This document shows positions 8,616-18,549 of a stretch of DNA of 49,548 nt, piece after piece. The position numbers and the translations under genes are program-made. Source of the stretch: Polaribacter sp. (GTDB lineage Bacteria > Bacteroidota > Bacteroidia > Flavobacteriales > Flavobacteriaceae); contig JAOKTT010000010.1 in assembly GCA_028336245.1 (NCBI GenBank), positions 1-49,548 on the forward strand, given 5' to 3'. The notes under the pieces are model-generated. The model saw nothing but the letters and a program-made list of their open reading frames with translations, was not told the origin of the DNA and searched no databases. Each line of letters starts with the position of its first letter. The first letter of the stretch is position 1.

Positions 8616-10847
8616 TTAGAATCTAAATTCTAATCCTCCATAAATTCCAAAGGGATGTCCTGGTCTTAAACCTGCGGGAACCCTTGAAACTGCATAAGTA
8701 TTGTTTAAAAGATTGATGACATTCGCTGTGAGGTTCAATTTTTTATTTATAAAATATTTAGCAGAGAGATCTACAATAAAATTAGCAGCTACTTTTTCAC
8801 TGTTGGCAATGGTTCCAGTTCCAGCTAGTGTTCTAAATTCACCATTATATCTTCCGTTTAAATTTATTTCAAAGTCTTTGTGCTCAAGTGAAATCCTAGT
8901 ATTTAACTGATGCCTTGGAAGATATGGCATTTCGTCTCCTTTGGCAACAGTTCCCCACAAGCCATCAGCGCTTCCAAAACTATTTTGAAATGCGGAGTTG
9001 GTAAAGGTGTATCCAAAAGAAATAGGGAAAGATAATTTTGAGTTTTCTGAAGCTATGTTATAATTTAATAACACTTCAATTCCATTAACATTGACTTCAC
9101 CTGCATTAAACAGCTCTAAAGAGCCTGTTCCTCCAGTTGCTGCTAAATCACTTCCTAAAAGGTTTGAATAGTCATTAAAGAAACCAACAACTTCTCCTTT
9201 TAATTTTCCGAGATTAAAGCGAGTACCAAACTCATAATTGATACTTTCTTCTGGTTCTTGTCCGTTTTGATTTCCAGGAGGAGAAAATCCTTTGTGCACT
9301 CCGCCAAATAAAGAGAAATCATTATGAAATTTGTAGTTTGTTCCCATTCCAGGAATAAAAATAGCTACCGAATTTTCCCTTACTGCTACATCAGCGCCTG
9401 TTCTTTTTACATCATTCTTACCAAAATCTTCTCTCTTTAAGGTGATGTTTTCATATCGAACTCCTGGTGTAAACGTCCAGTTATTGTATTTTAACTTATA
9501 GGTTAGGTAACTGGCAAAGGCGGTAGCACTTGCGATCCTATTTGCATCTGTTCCGGGAATTCCTGCAGTGGTTAATTCCATACTTTTGTTGCTGGAAATT
9601 CGGTACTTATCTACCCATTGAAAGCGGTCTTCTTCGTCATAATGCGCGCGAAAACCAATTTCTAAATCATGAAAAGCATCACCTTTATACCAGTGATAAT
9701 CTAATTTTGTTTGAATTCCTTGCGCATAATACTTTCTATTATTTGCCTTTACACCCAAAGCATCTACATCCGAATTTATGGTTCCATTTACGATAGAGAA
9801 ATGATTTGCAAGGGTTGTTGGATCATTTAAAATAGCTGCAATAGATTTTTTATTTCCTTCAAAAGTAACATCGTTTAATTTGTACCAATTTCTAGAAAAA
9901 TTATTTCGATATGCCGTGGTAGTAATGTGTAAGTCTTTTGTGAATTCTAGCGTGTGAGTTAAAGCGAACTGTGAGTGATCTGTGGTCATTTGATCATTAT
10001 TTGAAGCGGCATATCGATCAAATGGATTCCTGTTAAAATCTGCTTCAGACAGTCCTAAATAGGTTTCATTACCTACTTCGTCGGCATATTGAAATTTAAA
10101 AGCCAAAGATTGCTGTATAGCACCCGAAGGAAATAAATTTACTTTGAATTTTGCAACAACATCATTTTTATTAAAGCCCGTATTTTTTCCACTTGGAAGT
10201 GTTTTGAATCCGTCAGAACCATAGTTTAAATATTCTAATACATAGCCAAATCTGCTGTTTCCACCCCCAATTTTAGCATGTACTTGATTCGAATTGAAAC
10301 TACCATAACTTGCACGCACTTTACCACCAAACTCCGATGGTATTTGTGCTGAGATCATATTTATAGCACCACCAGTTGTGGAGGGGCCATATTGCACTTG
10401 ACTACTTCCTTTTAAAACTTCTATCGCTTCCATTCTTGCAATGGTTGGAAAGTAATACGCTGCTGAAGCGGAATAGGGAGCAGGTGCAATTAATATGCCG
10501 TCTTCCATTAATGTAATTTTAGAACTTCTTTCAGGAGAGGTTCCTCTTAAGCTGATGTTTGGTCGCAGTCCAAAACCATCTTCTTCATAAATACTAACGC
10601 CAGGAACTGCACTTAAAATACGATTTACATCTGTAAAACTAAATTTCTCTAATTCTTTTGAAGAAAGATAATAGGCGGAACCGGTTCTGTGTTTGGCTAC
10701 ATACTTGTTTCCGAAAATAACATTGGTAGAAATAATAATTTCATCTAATTTTTGAATAGAGTCTAGAGCTCCTTGTTGTTTTTCTGATTGTTGTGCACTT
10801 AATAGACCTGTAAATAACAAAGTTACTGCGATAATATACTTGTTCAT
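8616..10847 (-). CDS. TonB-dependent receptor, FecA-like
   Basis: A 743-residue outer-membrane receptor. A signal peptide (1-18) is followed by the plug domain: ILSAVPGVSIYEEDGFGLRP, ISLRGTSPERSSKITLMEDG, RMEAIEVLKGSSQVQYGPST and TGGAINMI. A beta barrel fills the rest to the terminal aromatic FRF. The plug sequence is of the FecA (ferric dicitrate) type, so uptake of an iron chelate is the best guess; no adjacent sensor or N-terminal signalling domain is seen. The promoter region carries a -7 box (10886-10893) and a 7-6-7 inverted repeat (10911-10930) where the -33 element should lie, which suggests repression by a Fur-like regulator. It diverges from guaB. Confidence 0.92.
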   Translation of the reverse strand: MNKYIIAVTLLFTGLLSAQQSEKQQGALDSIQKLDEIIISTNVIFGNKYVAKHRTGSAYYLSSKELEKFSFTDVNRILSAVPGVSIYEEDGFGLRPNISLRGTSPERSSKITLMEDGILIAPAPYSASAAYYFPTIARMEAIEVLKGSSQVQYGPSTTGGAINMISAQIPSEFGGKVRASYGSFNSNQVHAKIGGGNSRFGYVLEYLNYGSDGFKTLPSGKNTGFNKNDVVAKFKVNLFPSGAIQQSLAFKFQYADEVGNETYLGLSEADFNRNPFDRYAASNNDQMTTDHSQFALTHTLEFTKDLHITTTAYRNNFSRNWYKLNDVTFEGNKKSIAAILNDPTTLANHFSIVNGTINSDVDALGVKANNRKYYAQGIQTKLDYHWYKGDAFHDLEIGFRAHYDEEDRFQWVDKYRISSNKSMELTTAGIPGTDANRIASATAFASYLTYKLKYNNWTFTPGVRYENITLKREDFGKNDVKRTGADVAVRENSVAIFIPGMGTNYKFHNDFSLFGGVHKGFSPPGNQNGQEPEESINYEFGTRFNLGKLKGEVVGFFNDYSNLLGSDLAATGGTGSLELFNAGEVNVNGIEVLLNYNIASENSKLSFPISFGYTFTNSAFQNSFGSADGLWGTVAKGDEMPYLPRHQLNTRISLEHKDFEINLNGRYNGEFRTLAGTGTIANSEKVAANFIVDLSAKYFINKKLNLTANVINLLNNTYAVSRVPAGLRPGHPFGIYGGLEFRF

Positions 10848-10885
10848 TTATTTAGATTAATTATAAATAGATTTATTTTTGAGTG

Positions 10886-10893
10886 CAAAGATA
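10886..10893 (-). promoter_or_regulatory. -7 box of the FecA-like receptor gene
   Basis: Reads TATCTTTG on the minus strand, an exact TAnnTTTG match, 38 bases before the ATG at 10847. Confidence 0.55.
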
Positions 10894-10910
10894 CAACCTC
10901 TTTTATATAA

Positions 10911-10930
10911 ATTCTAAGCTTATTTAGAAT
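10911..10930 (-). promoter_or_regulatory. Candidate operator (Fur-like) of the receptor gene
   Basis: A perfect inverted repeat, ATTCTAA (10911-10917) and TTAGAAT (10924-10930), with a 6-base spacer. It overlaps the place expected for the -33 element. An iron regulator is inferred from the FecA-like gene it precedes, not from a proven site. Confidence 0.4.
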
Positions 10931-11063
10931 AAATAAAAATAAAAACATAAATAACTGATTTATAAATTGTTATTAAAATACTTTAACATTTAAAATTAAT
11001 TAATATATTCTAATAGCATTGCAATGACATTAAATAAAACCCAATAAATTCATTTATAAATTG

Positions 11064-11094
11064 TAAATTTGCTCGCAATTATACCTTTAATTGC
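11064..11094 (+). promoter_or_regulatory. guaB -7 box and inverted repeat in its leader
   Basis: TAAATTTG (11064-11071) fits the -7 consensus. Just after it come GCAATTA (11075-11081) and TAATTGC (11088-11094), a perfect 7-base inverted repeat with a 6-base spacer that ends 3 bases before the guaB ATG. It could be an operator or a leader hairpin. Confidence 0.4.
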
Positions 11095-11097
11095 AAC

Positions 11098-12572
<1,475 letters not shown>

Positions 12573-12595
12573 AATTAGAAAATTTATATATTAAA

Positions 12596-12627
12596 AGCTC
12601 AAGAATTTTATTCTTGGGCTTTTTTTT
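12596..12627 (+). terminator. Intrinsic terminator of guaB
   Basis: An 11-base stem, AGCTCAAGAAT (12596-12606) with ATTCTTGGGCT (12610-12620, one G-U pair), a 3-base loop and seven Ts. Confidence 0.9.
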
Positions 12628-12761
12628 GTTTACACTGAGTCGATGATAAGGACAAAGAGGATCGCATAATGTTGTTAAGTGAACTTTGATGATAAGTTTA
12701 GTGAGAGAAAGTGAAATTTTTAAGGGAGTGTTAAAGTCCAAAAACACAGAAATTGATTTCA

Positions 12762-12769
12762 TATATTTG
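12762..12769 (+). promoter_or_regulatory. -7 box of the M14 peptidase gene
   Basis: TATATTTG, an exact match to TAnnTTTG, 24 bases before the ATG at 12794. Confidence 0.5.
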
Positions 12770-12793
12770 TTTGAGTATCTAATTTTAATTTTT

Positions 12794-15289
12794 ATGAAAA
12801 ATTTATTATTTCTTTTTTTGTGTCTTTCCTTTTCTGTATCCGCTCAACAAGTAGATTTATCGTATTATTTGCCTGCAGATGTAACGTATAATAAAAACAT
12901 TCCAACGCCAAAATCTATAATTGGTCATGAAGTAGGTGAGTGGCATATTACACATGATAAACTAGTCACTTATATGAAAGCTTTGGCAGCTTCATCCGAT
13001 AGAATAACGCTCGAAAACAGAGGGAAAACTTTTGAAGACAGGCCGCTGTTGTTATTGACGATTACGTCTCCAAAAAATCATCAAAACATAGAAAAAATTA
13101 GAGAAGACCATCTCGATGCAACAAACAATAATACCATTGATATTTCTAAAAATCCAATTGTGGTGTACCAAGGTTTTTCTATTCATGGAAATGAACCAAG
13201 TGGCTCCAATGCAGCATTAGCTGTCGCCTATTATTTGGCCGCTGCAGAAGGTGCAGAGGTGGATGATCTACTTGCAAATACCATTATTTTATTTGATCCT
13301 TCTTTTAATCCTGACGGTTTGCAACGTTTTGCATATTGGGCAAACACAAACAGAAGTAAGAACATCAACCCAGATCCGAACGATAGAGAATACAATGAAA
13401 TTTGGCCTCGTGGAAGAACCAATCATTATCAGTTCGATATGAATAGAGATTGGTTGCCAGTTCAATTGCCAGAAAGCAAAGCAAGAATTGCAAGTTTTCA
13501 CAAGTGGTTACCAAATATTTTAACCGATCACCATGAAATGGGAAGCAATGCTAGTTTCTTTTTTCAACCTGGTATTCCAAGTAGAACAAATCCGTTAACG
13601 CCACAAATGAATCAGGATTTAACCAAAGAAATTGCAACATACCATGCAAAAGCCTTGGATAAAATAGGTTCTTTATACTATTCTGAAGAAAGTTATGATG
13701 ATTTTTATTATGGAAAAGGTTCTACGTTTCCAGACATTAATGGAAGTATCGGTATTTTGTTTGAGCAGGCAAGTTCAAGAGGGCATGCGCAAGAAACTAA
13801 AAATGGAGTATTAACTTTTCCTTTTACAATTAGAAATCAGTTTACCGCCGCTTTATCAACTTTAGAAGCTGCAAGAAAAATGAGGACTAAGATTTTACAA
13901 TATCAACAAGATTTTTACAAGGAATCTAGAAGCTCGGGATCAAATAAAGCCATTGTTTTTGGTGATGAAAAGGATGCTGCAAAGAGTTACCATTTGGCGG
14001 AAATTTTAAAACGTCATCAAATTAAAATTCATGAGGTAAAAGCTGATTTTACTGAAAAAGGTAAAAATTATAAAAAAGGATATAGTTATGTAGTTCCTAT
14101 GAATCAGAAGAATCAGCGTTTGGTAAAAGCGATGTTTGATGTGAGAACGCAATTCAAAGACAGTTTGTTTTATGATGTTTCTGCATGGACTTTTAACCAT
14201 GCATTTGGTGTAGATTATGCCGAAGACATTGCACTTTCTAAAGCTGGAAAAGAGATTTTAGATTTAAAAATGAAAGCGGGGGTGGTTTCCTTTAATAGTG
14301 ATTACGGGTACTTAATGCCTTGGAATGAATTTTATACTCCGAAAGCTTTAAATGCGATTTCAAAAAAAGGCTTGCGCTCAAAAGTTGCTATGAAAAACTT
14401 TAAGAATGGCGGTAACTCTTATGAGTATGGAACTATTTTTATTCCGGTTCAAAATCAAAAATTAAATGAATTAGAAATTTTTCAATTCCTTCAAAAAATA
14501 GCAGCAGAAAGTCATGTGGTTATAAACGGAGTTACTACAGGCTTAAATGACGGAATTGATTTAGGAAGTAACAATTTTAGCAATATTGAAAAGCAGAAAG
14601 TAGCAATGTTGGTGGGAGATGGAATTGCAGGAAATGATTCTGGAGAAATTTGGCATTTGTTAGATCAACGTTTCGATATGGCAGTAACCAGGTTAGATAT
14701 GCGTTATTTTAGTACAACTGAAATTGCGAAATACACACACATTATTATTCCTAGCAGTGTCATCGACAAAAAGTCGATTGAACACTTAAAAATTTGGGTA
14801 AATAATGGTGGTATTTTAATAGGGTATAAGAACACTGCGAAATGGTTGGCGAAAAGTAAATTTATAGATTTAGAGTTTGATAAAACTAAAATGGATACAA
14901 TTGCTGGCGTTTCTTTTGAAAACAAATCTTTAAAATCGGCTGCTCAGTTTATTGGAGGTGCTATTTTTGAAGCAGATATCGACAGATCTCATCCCATAAA
15001 TTTCGGATATAAAAATGATAAAATTGCATTGTTTAGAAATTCAACACTATTTATAAAAGCAGATAAAAAGAGTTATAACAATCCGATTCAATACACTTCG
15101 AATCCTTTGTTGAGTGGTTATATCTCCAAGGAAAATGCAAAAGTTATTAAAAATACAGTTCCGTTTAAAGTACAGAAGTTAGGAAAAGGGCGCGTTATTG
15201 TTTTTACAGACAACACCAATTTTAGGGCTTTCTGGTTTGGAACAAATAAGTTGTTAATGAATGCTATTTTCTTTGGATATAAAATGTAG
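12794..15289 (+). CDS. Secreted M14 family zinc carboxypeptidase
   Basis: An 831-residue exported peptidase. A signal peptide (1-18, ending SVSAQ) was used to choose the ATG at 12794; the longer frame upstream adds non-homologous residues. The M14 zinc site is visible as SIHGNEPSG (His131, Glu134) and DHHEMGS (His near 246), with RTNHYQFDMNRDWLP between them and the likely catalytic Glu324 in FEQASSRG. The C-terminal half is a large domain ending in an amidotransferase-like fold (AMLVGDGIAGNDSGEIWHLL, HIIIPSS). Members of this Bacteroidota family act in the periplasm or outside the cell on peptides; the specificity is not known. It stands alone between the guaB terminator and a small membrane-protein gene. 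Confidence 0.9.
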   Translation: MKNLLFLFLCLSFSVSAQQVDLSYYLPADVTYNKNIPTPKSIIGHEVGEWHITHDKLVTYMKALAASSDRITLENRGKTFEDRPLLLLTITSPKNHQNIEKIREDHLDATNNNTIDISKNPIVVYQGFSIHGNEPSGSNAALAVAYYLAAAEGAEVDDLLANTIILFDPSFNPDGLQRFAYWANTNRSKNINPDPNDREYNEIWPRGRTNHYQFDMNRDWLPVQLPESKARIASFHKWLPNILTDHHEMGSNASFFFQPGIPSRTNPLTPQMNQDLTKEIATYHAKALDKIGSLYYSEESYDDFYYGKGSTFPDINGSIGILFEQASSRGHAQETKNGVLTFPFTIRNQFTAALSTLEAARKMRTKILQYQQDFYKESRSSGSNKAIVFGDEKDAAKSYHLAEILKRHQIKIHEVKADFTEKGKNYKKGYSYVVPMNQKNQRLVKAMFDVRTQFKDSLFYDVSAWTFNHAFGVDYAEDIALSKAGKEILDLKMKAGVVSFNSDYGYLMPWNEFYTPKALNAISKKGLRSKVAMKNFKNGGNSYEYGTIFIPVQNQKLNELEIFQFLQKIAAESHVVINGVTTGLNDGIDLGSNNFSNIEKQKVAMLVGDGIAGNDSGEIWHLLDQRFDMAVTRLDMRYFSTTEIAKYTHIIIPSSVIDKKSIEHLKIWVNNGGILIGYKNTAKWLAKSKFIDLEFDKTKMDTIAGVSFENKSLKSAAQFIGGAIFEADIDRSHPINFGYKNDKIALFRNSTLFIKADKKSYNNPIQYTSNPLLSGYISKENAKVIKNTVPFKVQKLGKGRVIVFTDNTNFRAFWFGTNKLLMNAIFFGYKM

Positions 15290-15379
15290 CTTTTATGGCG
15301 ATACGCTTGTTTTTTTTTTTAGCAAATGTAACAAAAGTAAAATTCTCGCGTCTTACAGGTGCATCCCTAAAAATAAAAA

Positions 15380-15538
15380 ATGAGTTTTTTTAGAGTCTTA
15401 TTTGCTATTATTTTTCCACCGCTAGCTGTCGTTGATAAAGGGTGTGGCTCTTTTTTTATAATTTTTCTACTCACTCTTTGTGGTTGGATTCCTGGAATTA
15501 TTGGTGCCTTGGTCATCTTGAATAACCCTAAAAATTAA
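15380..15538 (+). CDS. YqaE/Pmp3 family small membrane protein
   Basis: A 52-residue protein, short enough to be missed easily. It has the two-helix pattern of the Pmp3/YqaE family (PF01679): FRVLFAIIFPPLAVVDKGCG, then FFIIFLLTLCGWIPGIIGAL and a short polar tail (VILNNPKN). The paired prolines in helix 1 and the GWIPGII motif in helix 2 are diagnostic. Family members are plasma-membrane proteins linked to salt, cold and membrane-potential stress. Helix 1 is followed by the usual GCG but the tail is short. It begins 90 bases after the M14 peptidase and converges on csaA. Confidence 0.85.
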   Translation: MSFFRVLFAIIFPPLAVVDKGCGSFFIIFLLTLCGWIPGIIGALVILNNPKN

Positions 15539-15597
15539 GCTGTTTTTCATTGCAGGCAGGCAGTAATTCCTTAAAATGAAAAATGTAAAAAGTGCAA

Positions 15598-15936
15598 CTA
15601 TCTAACCTGTTCGCCATTTTTAGTTCCTTGAGACGTTTTTAAGATTATAACCTTCCCGTCCGAATTGTAAATTCCTAAGATGAGACATTCGCTCATGAAA
15701 TTAGCAATTTGTCGTGGTTTAAAATTAATAACAGCGGTTACCTGCGTATTCAGTAAGTCTTCTTTGGTGTACAAATCAGTGATCTGAGCACTTGTTTTTC
15801 GAACGCCTAAAGCACCGAAATCGATTCTTATTTGATATGCAGGTTTTCGAGCTTTTGGAAAATCATGTACCTCAATAATAGTTCCCGTTCTAATATCTAC
15901 TTTTAAAAAATCTTCAAAGGTAATCTCAGTTTTCAT
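15598..15936 (-). CDS. csaA: tRNA-binding domain protein CsaA
   Basis: A 112-residue single-domain protein of the CsaA family, an OB-fold related to the tRNA-binding domain of methionyl- and phenylalanyl-tRNA synthetases. The conserved core FLKVDIRTGTIIEVHDFPKA, KPAYQIRIDFG, VRKTSAQIT and INFKPRQIANFMSECLILG covers the whole length. In Bacillus, CsaA has export chaperone activity; in flavobacteria the role is untested. Its ATG overlaps closely with the preceding gene's stop (one base between), so it is cotranscribed with the Mpo1-like gene. Confidence 0.92.
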   Translation of the reverse strand: MKTEITFEDFLKVDIRTGTIIEVHDFPKARKPAYQIRIDFGALGVRKTSAQITDLYTKEDLLNTQVTAVINFKPRQIANFMSECLILGIYNSDGKVIILKTSQGTKNGEQVR

Positions 15937-15937
15937 T

Positions 15938-16405
15938 TTAATTCTTTTTTTTACCTAATTTTTGAATCACCCACAAAGGACCAATCAACAAAAATTGTAA
16001 ATCCTTCACAAAGGAAGGTTTTATACCTTCTATTTTATGTCCCCAAAATTGTCCTATCCAACCAATTACAAATAGAGCAATCGAGGCGATGAGCAGGGGC
16101 ACATGCGCACCTAGCCAAAAATTTCCAACAATGCAAAGCAGCATTACAAAAAGCATTTCCATGAAGTACCAAAAACCCAAGCGTAGGTAAAAAAAAGAGA
16201 TTAGTACTCCGATTACCGATGCCCAATTTTCTAACAAAGGATTGTACAATCCGAAGGTTTCCTTTAAAAGTGTTGTTGGAATACTCATTAATAAACCAAT
16301 AACACTAAAAAAGATAATAGGGACACAAATATAATGCACCATTTGGTTGGTTTCATTCTGATGACTGATGGCATATTCATCGAACCATTGTTTTGCAGTT
16401 TTCAT
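15938..16405 (-). CDS. Mpo1/DUF962 family membrane protein
   Basis: A 155-residue membrane protein of the Mpo1-like (DUF962, yeast YGL010w) family. It shows the N-terminal FDEYAISHQNETNQMVHYIC motif, whose histidines are conserved and bind iron in yeast Mpo1, then four hydrophobic helices, with a second histidine motif FWGHKIEGIKPSF near residues 120-132. The yeast protein is an Fe-dependent 2-hydroxy fatty acid dioxygenase (alpha-oxidation of phytosphingosine products); a similar lipid role here is inference. It directly precedes csaA. An exact TATATTTG box (16530-16537, minus strand) could be its promoter, about 125 bases upstream. Confidence 0.88.
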   Translation of the reverse strand: MKTAKQWFDEYAISHQNETNQMVHYICVPIIFFSVIGLLMSIPTTLLKETFGLYNPLLENWASVIGVLISFFYLRLGFWYFMEMLFVMLLCIVGNFWLGAHVPLLIASIALFVIGWIGQFWGHKIEGIKPSFVKDLQFLLIGPLWVIQKLGKKKN

Positions 16406-16609
16406 ATTTATTATTTTTTTAATAATTAGATTAAAATCATTTTAAATTTGTTAACGTTATGTTTATACAGTCTCTTTTAGGGTAACTTTTCCTAAGTAAA
16501 GGCTATTGTTTCTTTAAATTTTCTTGAATCAAATATACATTTAATTCTTATGTTTTTATTCCAGTTAAGAATGTTTATGTATGATAGCATTATCTAGAAT
16601 GAAGGCCTA

Positions 16610-16699
16610 ATGCCAACCCAAAAGAAAAAGCACGTTTTAATTGCGATACCGAATGTCTCCATAAATATAGATTTAGTGTTGAATTTTAGCGCGGTATAA
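16610..16699 (+). other. Possible leader peptide upstream of the leucine operon
   Basis: A 29-codon frame beginning at ATG behind GAAGG, with 11 of 29 residues Leu, Ile or Val (for example HVLIAIPNVSINIDLVL). It ends 48 bases before a terminator hairpin. The layout is like an attenuator, but such composition arises easily in AT-rich DNA and Bacteroidota rarely use Shine-Dalgarno sites. Confidence 0.25.
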
Positions 16700-16746
16700 A
16701 GAACACAACATACTAATTTATAATCAATTTCAATAGTTTTGGAATC

Positions 16747-16774
16747 CGCATCATTGTGATGCGATCATTTTTTT
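16747..16774 (+). terminator. Orphan intrinsic terminator before leuC
   Basis: CGCATCA (16747-16753), loop TTG, TGATGCG (16757-16763), then seven Ts at 16768-16774. No plus-strand gene lies upstream for more than a kilobase, so it ends an unseen RNA or works as an attenuator. Confidence 0.7.
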
Positions 16775-17023
16775 AATAGTAGGTATAATTAAATAAAACC
16801 CCAGCTCCAGACTCCGAACTCTTTCAGAATATAAAAGATTAAAGTATGCATAATTGATTATAGTAATATTGTTGTTTTCATAAAATTGATAGCCAACATA
16901 ACAAATAGACATCGTATTTTAAAATAGCGTAGAGTGTTGGTATATAGACGTATAAAACTTTCATTAACAGTTGGGGATAATACTTAAAAAAGGTGCGACC
17001 CTTATAAAATGCAATAAAAATAG

Positions 17024-17031
17024 TATTTTTG
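17024..17031 (+). promoter_or_regulatory. -7 box of the leucine operon
   Basis: TATTTTTG, an exact TAnnTTTG match, 36 bases before the leuC ATG. No clear -33 TTG at the usual spacing. Confidence 0.5.
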
Positions 17032-17067
17032 TTTTTAGTTTTAATTAGAATATTAAAAGATATAAAA

Positions 17068-18465
17068 ATGGCAAATACATTATTTGATAAAGTTTGGGAT
17101 TCACACGTCGTTCGTCATGTTCAGGATGGACCAGATGTGTTTTTTATAGACCGTCATTTTATCCATGAAGTAACAAGTCCTGTGGCTTTTTTAGGACTGG
17201 AAAGTAGAGGGAATAGTGTCGTGTATCCAGCGCGAACTTTCGCAACAGCAGATCACAATACCCCAACAATAAATCAACACTTACCAGTAGCAGACCCATT
17301 GTCAGCAAATCAGTTAGATGCCTTAGAAAACAATGCTGCAAAGCATGGTATTTCACACTGGGGACTTGGAGATGAAAATAATGGAATTGTGCATGTGGTA
17401 GGTCCAGAAAATGGAATAACCTTGCCAGGCGCTACAATTGTTTGCGGAGACTCCCATACATCTACACATGGTGCTTTTGGTGCTATTGCTTTTGGTATTG
17501 GTACTTCTGAAGTAGAGATGGTGTTGTCTACACAATGTATTATGCAACCAAAACCGATGAAAATGCGGATCAATGTAACCGGTGCTTTAGGACTTGGTGT
17601 TACCGCTAAAGATGTTGCTTTGTATATAATTGCGAAGCAAACCACGTCGGGAGCAACGGGATATTTTGTTGAATATGCTGGTGATGTTTTTGAAGATATG
17701 TCGATGGAAGGTCGCATGACTGTTTGTAACTTATCGATTGAAATGGGCGCAAGAGGAGGTATGATTGCTCCAGATGAAAAAACCTATGAATATATTAAAG
17801 GGCGTGCTCAAACTCCGAAAGGAGCAGCTTGGGACAAGGCCATGAAATATTGGGAAACTTTGTATACAGAGGAAGATGCAGCGTTTGATGTTGAATTTAC
17901 GTACGATGCAGCAGATATTGAGCCAATGATTACCTACGGAACAAACCCGGGTATGGGAATGGGGGTAACAAAATCGATTCCAACGGCAGAAAGTCTGGAG
18001 GGTGGCGTAGAAACGTATAGAAAATCTTTGGGATATATGTCTTTTAATGAAGGAGACTCTATGATTGGTAAAGAAATTGACTTTATTTTCTTAGGATCTT
18101 GTACCAACGGACGTATTGAAGATTTTAGAGGGTTTTGTTCAATTGTTAAGGGCAGACAAAAAGCATCCAATGTAACAGCTTGGTTAGTTCCAGGTTCACA
18201 TAAAGTAGTTGCTCAAATTAAAGAAGAAGGTTTAGATAAAATAATTACGGATGCAGGTTTTGTTTTAAGGGAGCCGGGATGTTCAGCATGTTTGGCAATG
18301 AATGATGATAAAGTTCCTTCAGGAAAATTATCAGTATCCACTTCAAATAGAAACTTCGAGGGACGGCAAGGGCCGGGTTCTAGAACCTTATTAGCATCTC
18401 CTTTAGTAGCTGCAGCATCGGCGATACAGGGTGTGGTGACAGATCCAAGAACGTTATTAGTATAA
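17068..18465 (+). CDS. leuC: 3-isopropylmalate dehydratase large subunit
   Basis: A 465-residue aconitase-family protein that, with LeuD, isomerises 2-isopropylmalate to 3-isopropylmalate in leucine synthesis. The N-terminal [32 protein letters not shown] and the three iron-sulphur cysteines (Cys345 in [10 protein letters not shown]; Cys405 and Cys408 in [10 protein letters not shown]) are all present, as is [16 protein letters not shown]. The length is normal for LeuC. ATG 17068 was chosen over codons further upstream because the family begins at [11 protein letters not shown]. It is the first gene of leuCDAB. Confidence 0.97.
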   Translation: MANTLFDKVWDSHVVRHVQDGPDVFFIDRHFIHEVTSPVAFLGLESRGNSVVYPARTFATADHNTPTINQHLPVADPLSANQLDALENNAAKHGISHWGLGDENNGIVHVVGPENGITLPGATIVCGDSHTSTHGAFGAIAFGIGTSEVEMVLSTQCIMQPKPMKMRINVTGALGLGVTAKDVALYIIAKQTTSGATGYFVEYAGDVFEDMSMEGRMTVCNLSIEMGARGGMIAPDEKTYEYIKGRAQTPKGAAWDKAMKYWETLYTEEDAAFDVEFTYDAADIEPMITYGTNPGMGMGVTKSIPTAESLEGGVETYRKSLGYMSFNEGDSMIGKEIDFIFLGSCTNGRIEDFRGFCSIVKGRQKASNVTAWLVPGSHKVVAQIKEEGLDKIITDAGFVLREPGCSACLAMNDDKVPSGKLSVSTSNRNFEGRQGPGSRTLLASPLVAAASAIQGVVTDPRTLLV

Positions 18466-18479
18466 AAAATTAAAAAGTA

Positions 18480-18523
18480 TTAAAGACTTTCGCTCAAAGG
18501 TTAAGCAAACAAAGAGTCTTTAA
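18480..18523 (+). promoter_or_regulatory. Intercistronic stem between leuC and leuD
   Basis: TTAAAGACT (18480-18488) and AGTCTTTAA (18515-18523) are perfect 9-base complements with a 26-base loop. No T-run follows, so it looks like a processing or stability element rather than a terminator. Confidence 0.4.
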
Positions 18524-18549
18524 GTTGTAGCACTACAAAAAAATAAAAA

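Larger units (their letters stand above)
16406..17067. other. Long leader/intergenic region before leuC
   Basis: About 660 bases without a recognised gene. It holds the possible mpo1 promoter, a 29-codon frame (16610-16699), an orphan plus-strand terminator (16747-16774) and the leuC -7 box. The remainder is AT-rich and featureless to me. Confidence 0.55.

Noticed and set aside
15297..15320. T-run after the M14 peptidase as an intrinsic terminator
   Set aside because: The T-run is long but the only stem is GCG/CGC, three pairs; not enough to call.
16406..17067. tRNA or known riboswitch before leuC
   Set aside because: No cloverleaf, T-loop or recognised aptamer core; only the terminator and the small frame stand out.
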